NCBI GenBank assembly: GCA_947500845.1
Contig: CANMTP010000001.1
Span: forward strand, 558,001-622,000
DNA: 64,000 nt
From: an uncultured Aquimarina sp.
GTDB lineage: Bacteria; Bacteroidota; Bacteroidia; Flavobacteriales; Flavobacteriaceae
Direction of reading: 5' to 3'
In this document: piece after piece, positions 18,091 to 28,000 of the stretch
Layout of the letters: every line of letters starts with the position of its first letter
How positions within the stretch are numbered: position 1 is the first letter of the stretch
The notes under the pieces: model-generated
Database searches by the model: none
Told to the model about the DNA's origin: nothing
The model's input: the letters and a program-made list of their open reading frames with translations, nothing else
Translations under genes and position numbers: made by a program

Positions 18091-21072
18091 ATGAAAATTT
18101 TCAAGTTCGTCTTACTGTTGCTTTTAACTGTTGTTCTAAGCAATTGTAAAAATTCATCATCAGAATCCGATAAAGCACAGGAAATAAAAACTGAACAACA
18201 TACAGATGCAGCTGGGTTTACGTATGAAACTGTTACCAACGATCCAACAGGTTTGAGGTTGTATACATTAGATAACGGACTTAAAGTATATTTAGGAAAA
18301 AATGAAGAAGAGCCTAAAATTCAGACCTTAATAGCTGTTAAGGCTGGTTCAACTTATGATCCTGCCGATAATACAGGGTTAGCTCATTATCTTGAGCATA
18401 TGGTGTTCAAGGGAACAGATGAGATAGGAACGCTGGACTTTGAAAAAGAAAATAAGCTCATCAAAGAAATTTCTAATCTCTACGAACAACATAAACAAGA
18501 AACTGATCCCAAAAAGAAAAAAGAAATTTATAAAAGGATTGACGAAGTTTCTCAAGAAGCTTCAAAATTATCAATTGCCAACGAATACGATAAGTTAGTA
18601 AATTCATTAGGCTCAGAAGGGACGAACGCGTTTACCTCGAATGAACAAACGGTTTATGTAAATAAGATTCCATCAAACGAGTTAAACAAATGGCTCACCG
18701 TAGAGAGTGAACGTTTTAGTCAACTGGTACTCCGTCTTTTTCATACAGAACTAGAGGCGGTTTACGAAGAATTTAATCGCGGACAAGATAGTGATGGCCG
18801 TAAACAGTATTTTGCAGTTTTAGAAGGATTATTCCCAACACATCCCTATGGCACACAATCAACCATTGGTAAATCAGAGCATTTAAAAAATCCTTCAATG
18901 GAAGCTATTCATGCTTACTTCGATAAATATTATGTGCCAAATAACATGGCGGTAATTTTAGTAGGGGATATTGATTTTGATGAGACTATTAAAAAAGTAA
19001 ATGATGCTTTTGGGAAATATAAGAAAAAAGAGGTGGTGCATCCCACGTTTCCTAAAGAAGCACCAATTGAAGCACCTGTAAAAAAAGAAGTATATGGCCC
19101 TACTGCAGAGTCTGTGTATGTGGCATTTAGAACAGATGGCTTTGGTTCTGAAGAAGAAAAGATGGTAACGCTTATTGATTATATGTTGGCCAATTCTCAA
19201 GCTGGATTAATAGATTTAAACTTAAATCAACAACAAAAGGTACAGCAGGCATCTTCATTTACCAACTTTAATAAGGACTATGGATTTCATATCCTTTTTG
19301 GAATGCCAAAGGCAGATCAGACATTAGATGAAGTAAAAGAGCTACTCCTAAATGAAATAGAGAAAATAAAGAAGGGTGAGTTTGATGATTGGCTTACAGA
19401 TGCAGTTGTGAACGATTTAAAGTTATCCAGAGTGCGTCAGTTTGAAAATGCCAGCGCAACTGCTTATGCATATCTAGATGCGTTTATCCATTTCGAGGAC
19501 TGGAAGGATCGCTTAACAATGTTAGACGAAATGAAGGAGATTACCAAACAAGATATTATTGATTTTGCTAATACCCATTATGGTAATAACTACGTAGAAG
19601 TCCATAAGATTAAAGGAGAGGATAAAAACATTGTAAAAGTAGAAAACCCTGGTATTACTCCGGTTGAGTTAAACAGAGATAAGGAATCAGAATTTATAAA
19701 GGAGTTCAAGAAATTAGAGTCTCAACCATTGCAACCTAAATTTGTGGATTATAAATCGGCTATCAAAGAAACAAAAATGGCCAACGGAATTCCCGTATCT
19801 TATATTGAAAATGAAACTAATGATTTATTCAATCTAAGTATCATTCTGGATATGGGTCTGGATCATGATAAAAAATTATCCATGGCCGCAGGTTATTTGG
19901 ATTATCTGGGAACAGATAAATACTCTCCCGAAGAGCTTAAAAAAGAATTCTACAAATTAGGAATCAATTATTCAGTTGCTTCTTCTGCAGACAGAACACA
20001 ATTGAGTCTCTCTGGTCTAAAAGAGAATATGGATCAAGGTTTGGTGTTATTAGAACATTTAGTTCAGAATGCGGTTGCGGATCAGGATACCTATAATAAG
20101 TACATTCAAAAAATAGACAAAGGGAGAGCAGACGGAAAAACCCAAAAGGGCAATATTATGTGGAATGGATTGATGAGTTATGGTAAATATGGAGAAAACT
20201 CAAGACTTAGAAATATCTATACTATTGCAGAAATGAAAGCTATTAATCCGCAAGAGTTGGTTGATATTGTGAAAGATCTTCTTAACTACAAGCAACGTAT
20301 TTTTTACTATGGGAAAGATATAGATGAAGCTATTGCTTCACTAGATAAGAATCATAAAGTAAGTGCAGATTTGAAGGAATATCCTGAGAAAACAGAGTAT
20401 GTAGAAAAAGAAACAGGAGGTAATGTTTACTTTGTAGATTACGATATGGTTCAAAGTGAAATGTTATTCTTGGCAAAGGGTGCAGAATTTGATCCTAAAA
20501 AATTAGCTGCTTCCAGTTTGTTTAATACTTATTTTGGTAGCGGTTTATCTTCGATCGTTTTTCAGGAAATTAGAGAATCAAAATCATTAGCGTATTCTGC
20601 TTTTTCGCAATATAGTAATGCAAGCGAAAAGGGAAAGTCGAATTATATTTATGCCTACATAGGTACACAGGCAAATAAAATGCCAGAAGCTGTAGATGCC
20701 ATGATGGATTTGATGACCAATATGCCAGAGGCAGAGCAACAATTTAATCAGGCGAAAGAGGCTACGTTAAAAAAAATTGCAGCTAAACGTATTACAAAAT
20801 CAAATATTTTCTGGTCCTACGAAAACCTAAAGAAAAGAGGAATTGATTATGACAACAGAGAAGAAATGTACAATACAATTAAGGATATGACATTGGCAGA
20901 CCTTAAGACATTTTTTGACCAAAATATTAAAGGTGAAAATTACAACGTGTTAGTGATCGGCAATAAAAAGGACGTCGACATGAAAGCTTTATCCAAATTA
21001 GGCGTAGTTAGAGAAATGGATATTGACTATCTGTTTAACTATGAAAAGAAAAATGAGGATGTGAAGTTGTAA
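18091..21072 (+). CDS. M16 family (insulinase/pitrilysin-type) zinc metallopeptidase lipoprotein
   Basis: A 993-residue secreted peptidase. It begins with a lipoprotein signal peptide (LLLLLLTVVLSNC, lipobox Cys at residue 19). The zinc site is in the first domain: HYLEHMVFKG gives the inverted HxxEH motif, with LEAVYEEFNRG downstream supplying the third ligand. The C-terminal half has the inactive-repeat signature IRESKSLAYSAFSQYS, so this is a full two-halves M16 clam-shell. Such proteins degrade small peptides in the periplasm or at the cell surface. A promoter-like TTATTTTG with a TTG 21 bases upstream lies at 18043-18050. A hairpin follows the gene. Confidence 0.92.
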   Translation: MKIFKFVLLLLLTVVLSNCKNSSSESDKAQEIKTEQHTDAAGFTYETVTNDPTGLRLYTLDNGLKVYLGKNEEEPKIQTLIAVKAGSTYDPADNTGLAHYLEHMVFKGTDEIGTLDFEKENKLIKEISNLYEQHKQETDPKKKKEIYKRIDEVSQEASKLSIANEYDKLVNSLGSEGTNAFTSNEQTVYVNKIPSNELNKWLTVESERFSQLVLRLFHTELEAVYEEFNRGQDSDGRKQYFAVLEGLFPTHPYGTQSTIGKSEHLKNPSMEAIHAYFDKYYVPNNMAVILVGDIDFDETIKKVNDAFGKYKKKEVVHPTFPKEAPIEAPVKKEVYGPTAESVYVAFRTDGFGSEEEKMVTLIDYMLANSQAGLIDLNLNQQQKVQQASSFTNFNKDYGFHILFGMPKADQTLDEVKELLLNEIEKIKKGEFDDWLTDAVVNDLKLSRVRQFENASATAYAYLDAFIHFEDWKDRLTMLDEMKEITKQDIIDFANTHYGNNYVEVHKIKGEDKNIVKVENPGITPVELNRDKESEFIKEFKKLESQPLQPKFVDYKSAIKETKMANGIPVSYIENETNDLFNLSIILDMGLDHDKKLSMAAGYLDYLGTDKYSPEELKKEFYKLGINYSVASSADRTQLSLSGLKENMDQGLVLLEHLVQNAVADQDTYNKYIQKIDKGRADGKTQKGNIMWNGLMSYGKYGENSRLRNIYTIAEMKAINPQELVDIVKDLLNYKQRIFYYGKDIDEAIASLDKNHKVSADLKEYPEKTEYVEKETGGNVYFVDYDMVQSEMLFLAKGAEFDPKKLAASSLFNTYFGSGLSSIVFQEIRESKSLAYSAFSQYSNASEKGKSNYIYAYIGTQANKMPEAVDAMMDLMTNMPEAEQQFNQAKEATLKKIAAKRITKSNIFWSYENLKKRGIDYDNREEMYNTIKDMTLADLKTFFDQNIKGENYNVLVIGNKKDVDMKALSKLGVVREMDIDYLFNYEKKNEDVKL

Positions 21073-21096
21073 AAACCTAAAACATAATTTATCACT

Positions 21097-21122
21097 AAAC
21101 CCTGTGAGAAATCACAGGGTTT
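21097..21122 (+). terminator. Hairpin after the M16 gene
   Basis: AAACCCTGTGA and TCACAGGGTTT form an 11-bp perfect stem closed by a GAAA tetraloop. The following T-tract is weak (TTTATTGTTGG), so termination may be partial. Confidence 0.65.
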
Positions 21123-21190
21123 ATTGTTGGTCACCTCCCTGTAATGCTTATATTTGAATTACAATATACAAACACAAAATAATAGATCTA

Positions 21191-21937
21191 ATGAATCTCT
21201 TACAAGGTAAAACAGCCATTATAACGGGGGCGACACGAGGTATTGGTAAAGGAATCGCAGAAGTTTTTGCTCAGAACGGAGCTAATATTGCATTCACTTA
21301 CAGTTCTTCTGTAGAAGCAGCAGAGCAATTGGAAAAAGAACTAAACGATTTGGGAATCAAGGCGAGAGGGTATCAAAGTAATGCTGCCGATTATGATCAG
21401 GCACAAGAACTCGTCAAACAAGTGTTAGAAGACTTCGCGAGTATAGATGTTTTAGTAAATAATGCGGGTATTACCAAAGATAATCTTTTGATGCGTATGG
21501 GAGAAGAAGACTTTGATAAAGTGATAGAGGTAAATCTTAAGAGTGTATTTAACATGACCAAAGCTGTACAACGCACCATGCTTAAACAGAGAAAAGGAAG
21601 TATTATTAATATGAGTTCTGTGGTTGGTATTAAGGGTAATGCAGGGCAAGCAAATTATGCTGCCTCCAAGGCGGGTATCATTGGTTTTTCAAAATCTGTT
21701 GCTTTAGAGCTTGGCTCAAGAAATATAAGGAGTAATGTAGTCGCACCAGGCTTTATTGAAACTGAAATGACTGCTCAACTTGATGAAAAAGTAGTAGATG
21801 GATGGCGCAATGCGATTCCACTTAAAAGAGGAGGCACGCCAGAAGATATTGCTAATGCTTGTTTATATCTGGCATCCGATTTAAGTACATATGTAACCGG
21901 ACAAGTATTGAATGTAGACGGAGGAATGCTCACCTAA
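21191..21937 (+). CDS. fabG: 3-oxoacyl-ACP reductase
   Basis: A 248-residue short-chain dehydrogenase. The NADP motif GATRGIGKGIAE, the NNAG block and the Ser-Tyr-Lys catalytic set (INMSSVVGIKGNAG then NYAASKAG) are all present, as is the C-terminal YVTGQVLNVDGGM typical of FabG. It reduces 3-oxoacyl-ACP in fatty acid elongation. Other SDR functions cannot be excluded but length and motifs fit FabG well. Confidence 0.93.
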   Translation: MNLLQGKTAIITGATRGIGKGIAEVFAQNGANIAFTYSSSVEAAEQLEKELNDLGIKARGYQSNAADYDQAQELVKQVLEDFASIDVLVNNAGITKDNLLMRMGEEDFDKVIEVNLKSVFNMTKAVQRTMLKQRKGSIINMSSVVGIKGNAGQANYAASKAGIIGFSKSVALELGSRNIRSNVVAPGFIETEMTAQLDEKVVDGWRNAIPLKRGGTPEDIANACLYLASDLSTYVTGQVLNVDGGMLT

Positions 21938-21940
21938 ATG

Positions 21941-22018
21941 ACGATTTAAGGTTTTGGATTTACGAATTTGGAAAATTAATCTTGAACCTGAAGTTGCACG
22001 CTGAACACCGTAAATCGT
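21941..22018. repeat. 8-bp inverted repeats bounding the fabG-VWA gap
   Basis: ACGATTTA at 21941-21948 and TAAATCGT at 22011-22018 are perfect inverted repeats, with GATTTACGAATTT just inside the first. They nearly span the 92-base intergenic gap. This looks like a degenerate dispersed intergenic element, not a terminator. Confidence 0.4.
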
Positions 22019-22029
22019 AACTATTATAA

Positions 22030-24060
22030 ATGCAAACGCAAACTATTTTATTAATAATAACAACTTTCGTAATCGCATTGGTTGTTGCGTTTTACCAATA
22101 TTTATATAGAGCAAAGAACAGGCAAAGGAAAAGTTTGTTCTTTGCTTTTTTACGTTTTTTAAGTGTTTTTGCTCTACTTGTGCTATTGATCAATCCAACT
22201 TTTAAGAAAAATACGTACTTTTTAGAAAAGCCTACTTTGGTTGTTGCTGTTGATAATTCTGCTTCGATAAAGCATCTCGAACAAGACCAAAATGTTGTTC
22301 AATTTATTGATGAGATAAAGAATAGTGATAAACTTAAGGAGAGATTTGATGTTAATTATTACTCTTTTGCTGAAGATCTAAATGATTCTTTGAGCCTTTC
22401 TTTTGATCAAAAACAAACCAATATTGCTAAAGTATTAGAAGATATTGATCAGATTTATAAGAATGCGGTTGCGCCTATTTTATTAATAACCGATGGAAAT
22501 CAAACTTATGGTAGAGATTATCAGTTTAGTAGTAATAGATTTAAGCAACAAGTTTTTCCTGTTATTACTGGTGATACAACGATAATGACTGACACCAAGA
22601 TTCAGCAGCTAAACGTGAATCGCTATGCTTATCTAAAGAACAGATTTCCTGTAGAAGCTATTCTCACATATTCTGGAGATCAAAATATAAATACCAGATT
22701 TGAAATAAGATCAGGAAACCTCACGATTTATTCTAAAGAAATTTCTTTCTCTGGCGAGGAGAATTCTAGAATAGTTAATCTTACTTTACCGGCAAGTAGT
22801 CCGGGAGTGGTTCAGTATAACGCTAGATTAGTTCCTGTAAGCAACGAAAAGAATACAGTGAATAACAATAAAGCATTTGCGGTGGAGGTATTAGACCAAA
22901 AAACTAATGTATTATTAGTGAGTGATATTATTCACCCCGATTTAGGCGCAATTAAAAAAAGTATTGAGAGTAACGAAAGAAGAAACCTGACAATAGCTAA
23001 ACCCTCAGAAATAGTAGGTATAGAAGATTATCAAATGATTATTATATATCAGCCAAATTCGAGGTTTACAAAGTTATATGAAGAACTAAATACGCTCAGA
23101 AAAAATTATTTTACAATTACGGGATCTAAGACAGACTGTATTTTTCTTAATCGTGTACAGGCTAAGTATACTCAAGAAATTACAAGACAAACAGAATACT
23201 ACCTCCCGAGATTTAATAGTAATTATGGGGCTTTTTTATTTAATGATATTGGTTTTCAGAATTATCCTCCATTAATCGGTACTTTTGGTGAGATTAGAAT
23301 AAATACAAATTATGATCCGCTTCTTTATCGTGCTATAAGTAATATAGAAACTCAAGAACCCCTCTTGCTTACCATAGAACAAGAGGGTATTAGAGAAGCA
23401 TTACTGTTAGGAGAGGGCGTATGGCGCTGGCGCGCACAAAATTATTTGGATGAAAAGAATTTTGAGAGTTTTGATGATTTTTTTGGGAAGATAATTCAAT
23501 ATCTTGCATCAAGTAAACGAAAAAGTCGACTCAATACAATTTCTGAGTCATTTTATTATGGAAACTCTAATATTAAGATCAAAGCAGAATATTTCACTAA
23601 AAATTATGAGTTTGATCGTAGAGGAAATTTAAGAATATCAATTAAAAATAAGGAGACTCAGGCTATTCAAACTATTCCTATGTTATTAAAAAATAATTCA
23701 TATGAAGTAGACTTGAGTAACTTAAATGCTGGTAATTATGACTTTACAGTTACGGTCATAGGTGAAAATATTTCAAAATCAGGGAGTTTTACAGTACTTG
23801 AATACGATGTAGAACAACAGTTTCTTAATGCAGATGTAACAAAACTTAAACAAGTCGCTACTAATACAAAAGGCAAGCCCTACTATTTTAATCAAAACGA
23901 TTCGTTAATTAACAACTTATTGGCAGATCAACGATACCAGGTTATTCAAAAGAGCAAAGAAAATGTGGTATCTTTAATAGACTGGAAATATCTTTTAGCA
24001 ATAGTGATTTTATTACTTACAATAGAATGGTTTGCAAGAAAATATAACGGGCTCATTTAA
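22030..24060 (+). CDS. VWA-domain integral membrane protein
   Basis: A 676-residue protein. Two N-terminal transmembrane helices (about residues 4-22 and 36-56) precede a von Willebrand A-like region starting VVAVDNSASIKH, which carries a MIDAS-like DxSxS. A long periplasmic region follows and a last transmembrane helix near residues 653-669 (LLAIVILLLTIEWFARKY). It resembles BatA-family or glutamine-amidotransferase-like membrane proteins of Bacteroidota, but I cannot name a process. It is followed 20 bases later by the SPFH protein, so both may act in the same membrane assembly. Confidence 0.7.
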   Translation: MQTQTILLIITTFVIALVVAFYQYLYRAKNRQRKSLFFAFLRFLSVFALLVLLINPTFKKNTYFLEKPTLVVAVDNSASIKHLEQDQNVVQFIDEIKNSDKLKERFDVNYYSFAEDLNDSLSLSFDQKQTNIAKVLEDIDQIYKNAVAPILLITDGNQTYGRDYQFSSNRFKQQVFPVITGDTTIMTDTKIQQLNVNRYAYLKNRFPVEAILTYSGDQNINTRFEIRSGNLTIYSKEISFSGEENSRIVNLTLPASSPGVVQYNARLVPVSNEKNTVNNNKAFAVEVLDQKTNVLLVSDIIHPDLGAIKKSIESNERRNLTIAKPSEIVGIEDYQMIIIYQPNSRFTKLYEELNTLRKNYFTITGSKTDCIFLNRVQAKYTQEITRQTEYYLPRFNSNYGAFLFNDIGFQNYPPLIGTFGEIRINTNYDPLLYRAISNIETQEPLLLTIEQEGIREALLLGEGVWRWRAQNYLDEKNFESFDDFFGKIIQYLASSKRKSRLNTISESFYYGNSNIKIKAEYFTKNYEFDRRGNLRISIKNKETQAIQTIPMLLKNNSYEVDLSNLNAGNYDFTVTVIGENISKSGSFTVLEYDVEQQFLNADVTKLKQVATNTKGKPYYFNQNDSLINNLLADQRYQVIQKSKENVVSLIDWKYLLAIVILLLTIEWFARKYNGLI

Positions 24061-24080
24061 AATTATAAACACAAATTAAT

Positions 24081-24896
24081 ATGGAAAAATTACCAAAAAT
24101 AGGATTACCAATTCTTATAGCAATTGTTTTAGTAATTGTTTTTATTTCAAAATCTACAGAAACTATCGGCTCAGGAGAGGCAGGAGTACTTTATAAAACC
24201 TTTGGAGGCGGAGTTGTTACCGATGAACCTCCCTTGGGTGAAGGTTTTCATATTGTTGCACCATGGAACAAGGTCATCGTTTATGAGGTGAGACAACAAG
24301 AGGTTTTTGAAAAAATGCAAGTGCTTTCTTCTAACGGATTAGAAATTAAACTAGATGCATCTGCATGGTTTCAACCAGATTACAATAAGCTAGGTTTACT
24401 TCATCAGCAAAAAGGAGAGAATTATGTTGAAAGGGTTTTGTTACCAACGATACGATCTGCCGCACGTAGTGTAGTAGGTAGATATACTCCAGAACAGTTA
24501 TATTCCAGTAAACGAGATGCTATACAACAAGAAATTTTTGAAGAAACTAAAAAAATCGTAGCAGGTCAATTTATTCAACTCAATGAAGTTCTTGTGCGTG
24601 ATGTTACGTTACCTCCAACTATTAAGGAAGCAATTGAACGAAAACTTAGACAAGAGCAAGAGTCTTTAGAATACGAATTTAGGTTAGAAAAGGCAAGCAA
24701 AGAGGCAGAAAGGCAAAAAATTGATGCAGAAGGTAAAGCTGTAGCTAACCAGATTCTTAGTGCTTCATTAACTGATAAAATTCTAACGGAAAAAGGAATA
24801 CAAGCTACCCTGGAGTTGTCAAAATCTCCAAATGCGAAAGTGATAGTAATTGGTTCAGGAAAAGATGGAATGCCACTAATCCTGGGTAATCAATAG
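24081..24896 (+). CDS. SPFH/prohibitin family membrane protein
   Basis: A 271-residue protein with an N-terminal membrane anchor (residues about 8-24) and an SPFH/band-7 domain (GSGEAGVLYKTFGGG onward, then GEGFHIVAPWNKV and LRQEQESLEYEF). The Glu/Lys-rich coiled coil at about 195-230 is typical of prohibitins. These proteins form large ring assemblies in the inner membrane and modulate proteases such as FtsH or membrane microdomains. A terminator follows. Confidence 0.88.
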   Translation: MEKLPKIGLPILIAIVLVIVFISKSTETIGSGEAGVLYKTFGGGVVTDEPPLGEGFHIVAPWNKVIVYEVRQQEVFEKMQVLSSNGLEIKLDASAWFQPDYNKLGLLHQQKGENYVERVLLPTIRSAARSVVGRYTPEQLYSSKRDAIQQEIFEETKKIVAGQFIQLNEVLVRDVTLPPTIKEAIERKLRQEQESLEYEFRLEKASKEAERQKIDAEGKAVANQILSASLTDKILTEKGIQATLELSKSPNAKVIVIGSGKDGMPLILGNQ

Positions 24897-24920
24897 ATTA
24901 AAAGATTTAATAATCTGAAA

Positions 24921-24960
24921 AAAACCGTTTATAGAATTCTATGAACGGTTTTTCTTTTTT
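24921..24960 (+). terminator. Intrinsic terminator after the SPFH gene
   Basis: AAAACCGTT...AACGGTTTT with an inner palindrome ATAGAATTCTAT, then TTCTTTTTT. Confidence 0.85.
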
Positions 24961-25094
24961 CATAAAAACAGAGTACAAGGGAGAGATTTCATCGATTTTT
25001 TATTACATATGTTAAAAAATAGTTGTTGAAGTGTTAAAATTAGGTTAATAAATGTAAAAAACATATTTTTAGCCCTCAAACTCAATTTATATAC

Positions 25095-28000
25095 ATGAAA
25101 AGAAGATTTATTCGCCCTTTAATATTGGGCTTTAGCCTTATTACGTTGTCTGTTTACTTATTAAACCCTTCCAAAAAACAAGAAATCAAACAACATAATA
25201 ATAAGCAAGAAATTGTCAACCTACGAAAGAAACATGCCGAATATTTGAAGAATAGTCCGTTTAAAGAGACTTTAAAACTTTCAAAAAGAGAAAGAAAGGC
25301 TCAAGGGCTTCCACCAAACAGATATTTTGAACAAATGTGGGAGTTAACTATAAATCCCAATTCAGGAAAGACACATCCAGAAAATATTTATAAACTTCAA
25401 AAACAATTAAAGCAGAAGTTTTCGAAAAGGGCTCCCGGAGATGATATTAACAATCCCTGGGTAGAAAGAGGTCCTAATGATATTGGTGGCCGTACCAGAG
25501 CTATCTTGTTTGATCCTAATGATGCTACGAATAGAAGAGTTTATGCTGGAGGTGTTAGTGGTGGTTTATGGGTAAATAATGATATAACTTCTTCTATTTC
25601 GCAATGGAGTAGGGTCCAAAATGTTCCTGGAAATCTTTCGGTTACTTCGATAACAGTTGACCCACGAAATTCTAATACTTGGTATGTTGGTACTGGTGAA
25701 CAATACACTGCTGGAGATGTAGTGGGTAATGGTATTTATCGTTCTACTGATGGTGGTGCTAGCTGGCAGTCATTGAATATTCCAGCTGCAGGGGATGCTT
25801 CATTTAATTTTAATGCAAGTAATCTATTTTTATCAGGTCTTTTCTATGTCAATGATATTGCAGCTTGGAATAACACTACTCAAAATCGTACAGAATTATT
25901 TGTTGGTGTTGGGGCGCACGTTTATGGTGATGCTTCAAGCCCTTCAAACTGGTTGGGTTTACAAACTGCTGGATTATATAGATCCATTGATAATGGAAAT
26001 ACCTGGAATAGAATAGAAACTGCAAATCTTGCTTTTGATTTTAGTGGTAAAAACTACTATTACATCCCAAACGATTTTGAGATTGGTGCAGATAATACTT
26101 TATGGATGGGAACCATTACAACTCCTGGAATCGGAGGGAATGGAGGCGGGAGAGTATTCAGCTCTACCAACGGAAGCACCTGGACAGAAGCTACAACTTC
26201 ACCATTAGCTGACTCAAACAGGGTAGAACTAGAAGTTTCTTCTACAAATTCGAACAAAATGTACGCACTAACTCAAGGATCTACTGCTCCAGTGCACATT
26301 TATCGAACTACTGATAAGTTTACAACAGTTACTGAAACTACTTTACCAAATGATGCAGATGCAGGAATTCCTGCTAATGATTTCACTCGAGGACAATCAT
26401 TTTATGATTTAATGATAGAAGCTGATCCTACAAATGACAATATTGTATATGTTGGTGGTATTGATCTTTTCAGAACTACAAACGGAGGAAATTCTTGGAG
26501 TCAGATTTCAAAGTGGTCAAATAATTCTGGATTGGCAGGACTACCGGTTTCTTTTGTCCATGCTGATCAACATGCAATGACATTTAGGCCAGGAAACTCA
26601 AATCAAGCGATTTTTGGTAATGATGGAGGAGTTTTCTATGCGTCGAATCTTTCAAGCGCTTCGACTTCAAGTGTTTTTGGAGCTAGAAATAACAACTATA
26701 ATGTTACACAGTACGTCAAAGCAGGAATAGGGCCAAATGGTGTTGGAGATACCAACGGGATCTTTACTGCCGGAGCACAAGACAACGGTTCTCAAGCATT
26801 TAGAAATGCAGTGCCAGGAATAAATGGTTCTGAAGAATTATCTGATGGAGATGGGTTCTATACCTTTGTAGATAAAGACGGTCAATATATGACTGCAACT
26901 TTTACCAACAATCGTATTTATAGATTCAGTTTGCCATGGGATGGAAGAGGAAGGAGACAGGGAGGAGCAACTACGCTTGTTAGTGAAGCTACAACCGGTG
27001 ATTTCGTAAACCAAATGGGGTATGATAGTGATGCCAATTATTTATTATCCAATGCTTCTTCGGGAGGAAATTTTGCCATAAAAACTATTAATGTTGCAGC
27101 AAATAGTAATGCTAATATTACAAATGCAGCGTTAACTAGCAAACCAACTGCTTTTATTGCCTCACCTTTTACCAACAACACTTGGTATGTTGGTACCGCT
27201 GGGGGAGGTTTACTAAGACTTACTAATGTAGGTCTTGGTACTGCTACATGGACAGAAATTACTACACCATTTGTTGGGTCTGTTTCTTCGGTTAGAATGG
27301 GAGCTACGGCAAACGACATTATGGTGAGTATTCATAATTACGGTGTAACCAGCGTATGGTTTTCTTCTGATGCTGGTGCTAGTTGGGCAAATAAAGAAGG
27401 AGATCTTCCTGATATCCCTGTTAGAGATATTCTTCAGAATCCTTTGGATAGAAATGAAGTAATTCTAGCTACGCAATTAGGGGTTTGGGTATCTAAAAAC
27501 TTCAATACTCCTAATCCTAATTGGACTCAATCATATAATGGAATGAGTGATGCAAGTGTGACTTCGTTTGACTATTGGGCGATTAACGGAAATGATAATA
27601 ACAATAAAATTATCGCTTCTACTTATGGTCGAGGAGTATTTACAGGATCATTTACAGCAAACATAGTGGCTGACGATCAAGCACCTTCAGCGCCTACTAA
27701 TCTTATTGCTTCAAATATTACACAGACAACTATTGATTTAAGTTGGACTGCGGCTACCGATAATGTGGGAGTGTCTGGGTATGATATATATCTCGATAAT
27801 GCATTACTTGGTACAATTGCAGGCACAACAAGCAGCATTACTGGATTGACGGCAAATACTTCATATTCGTTTTTTATAAGAGCTAAAGATGCTGCAGGTA
27901 ATATATCCGGAAATAGCAATACTATTAATGTAACTACCAGTCCTGCAGGAGGAAACACAGGATGTTCTGGAGGAATTACGTCCTTTCCTTATACCGAAGG

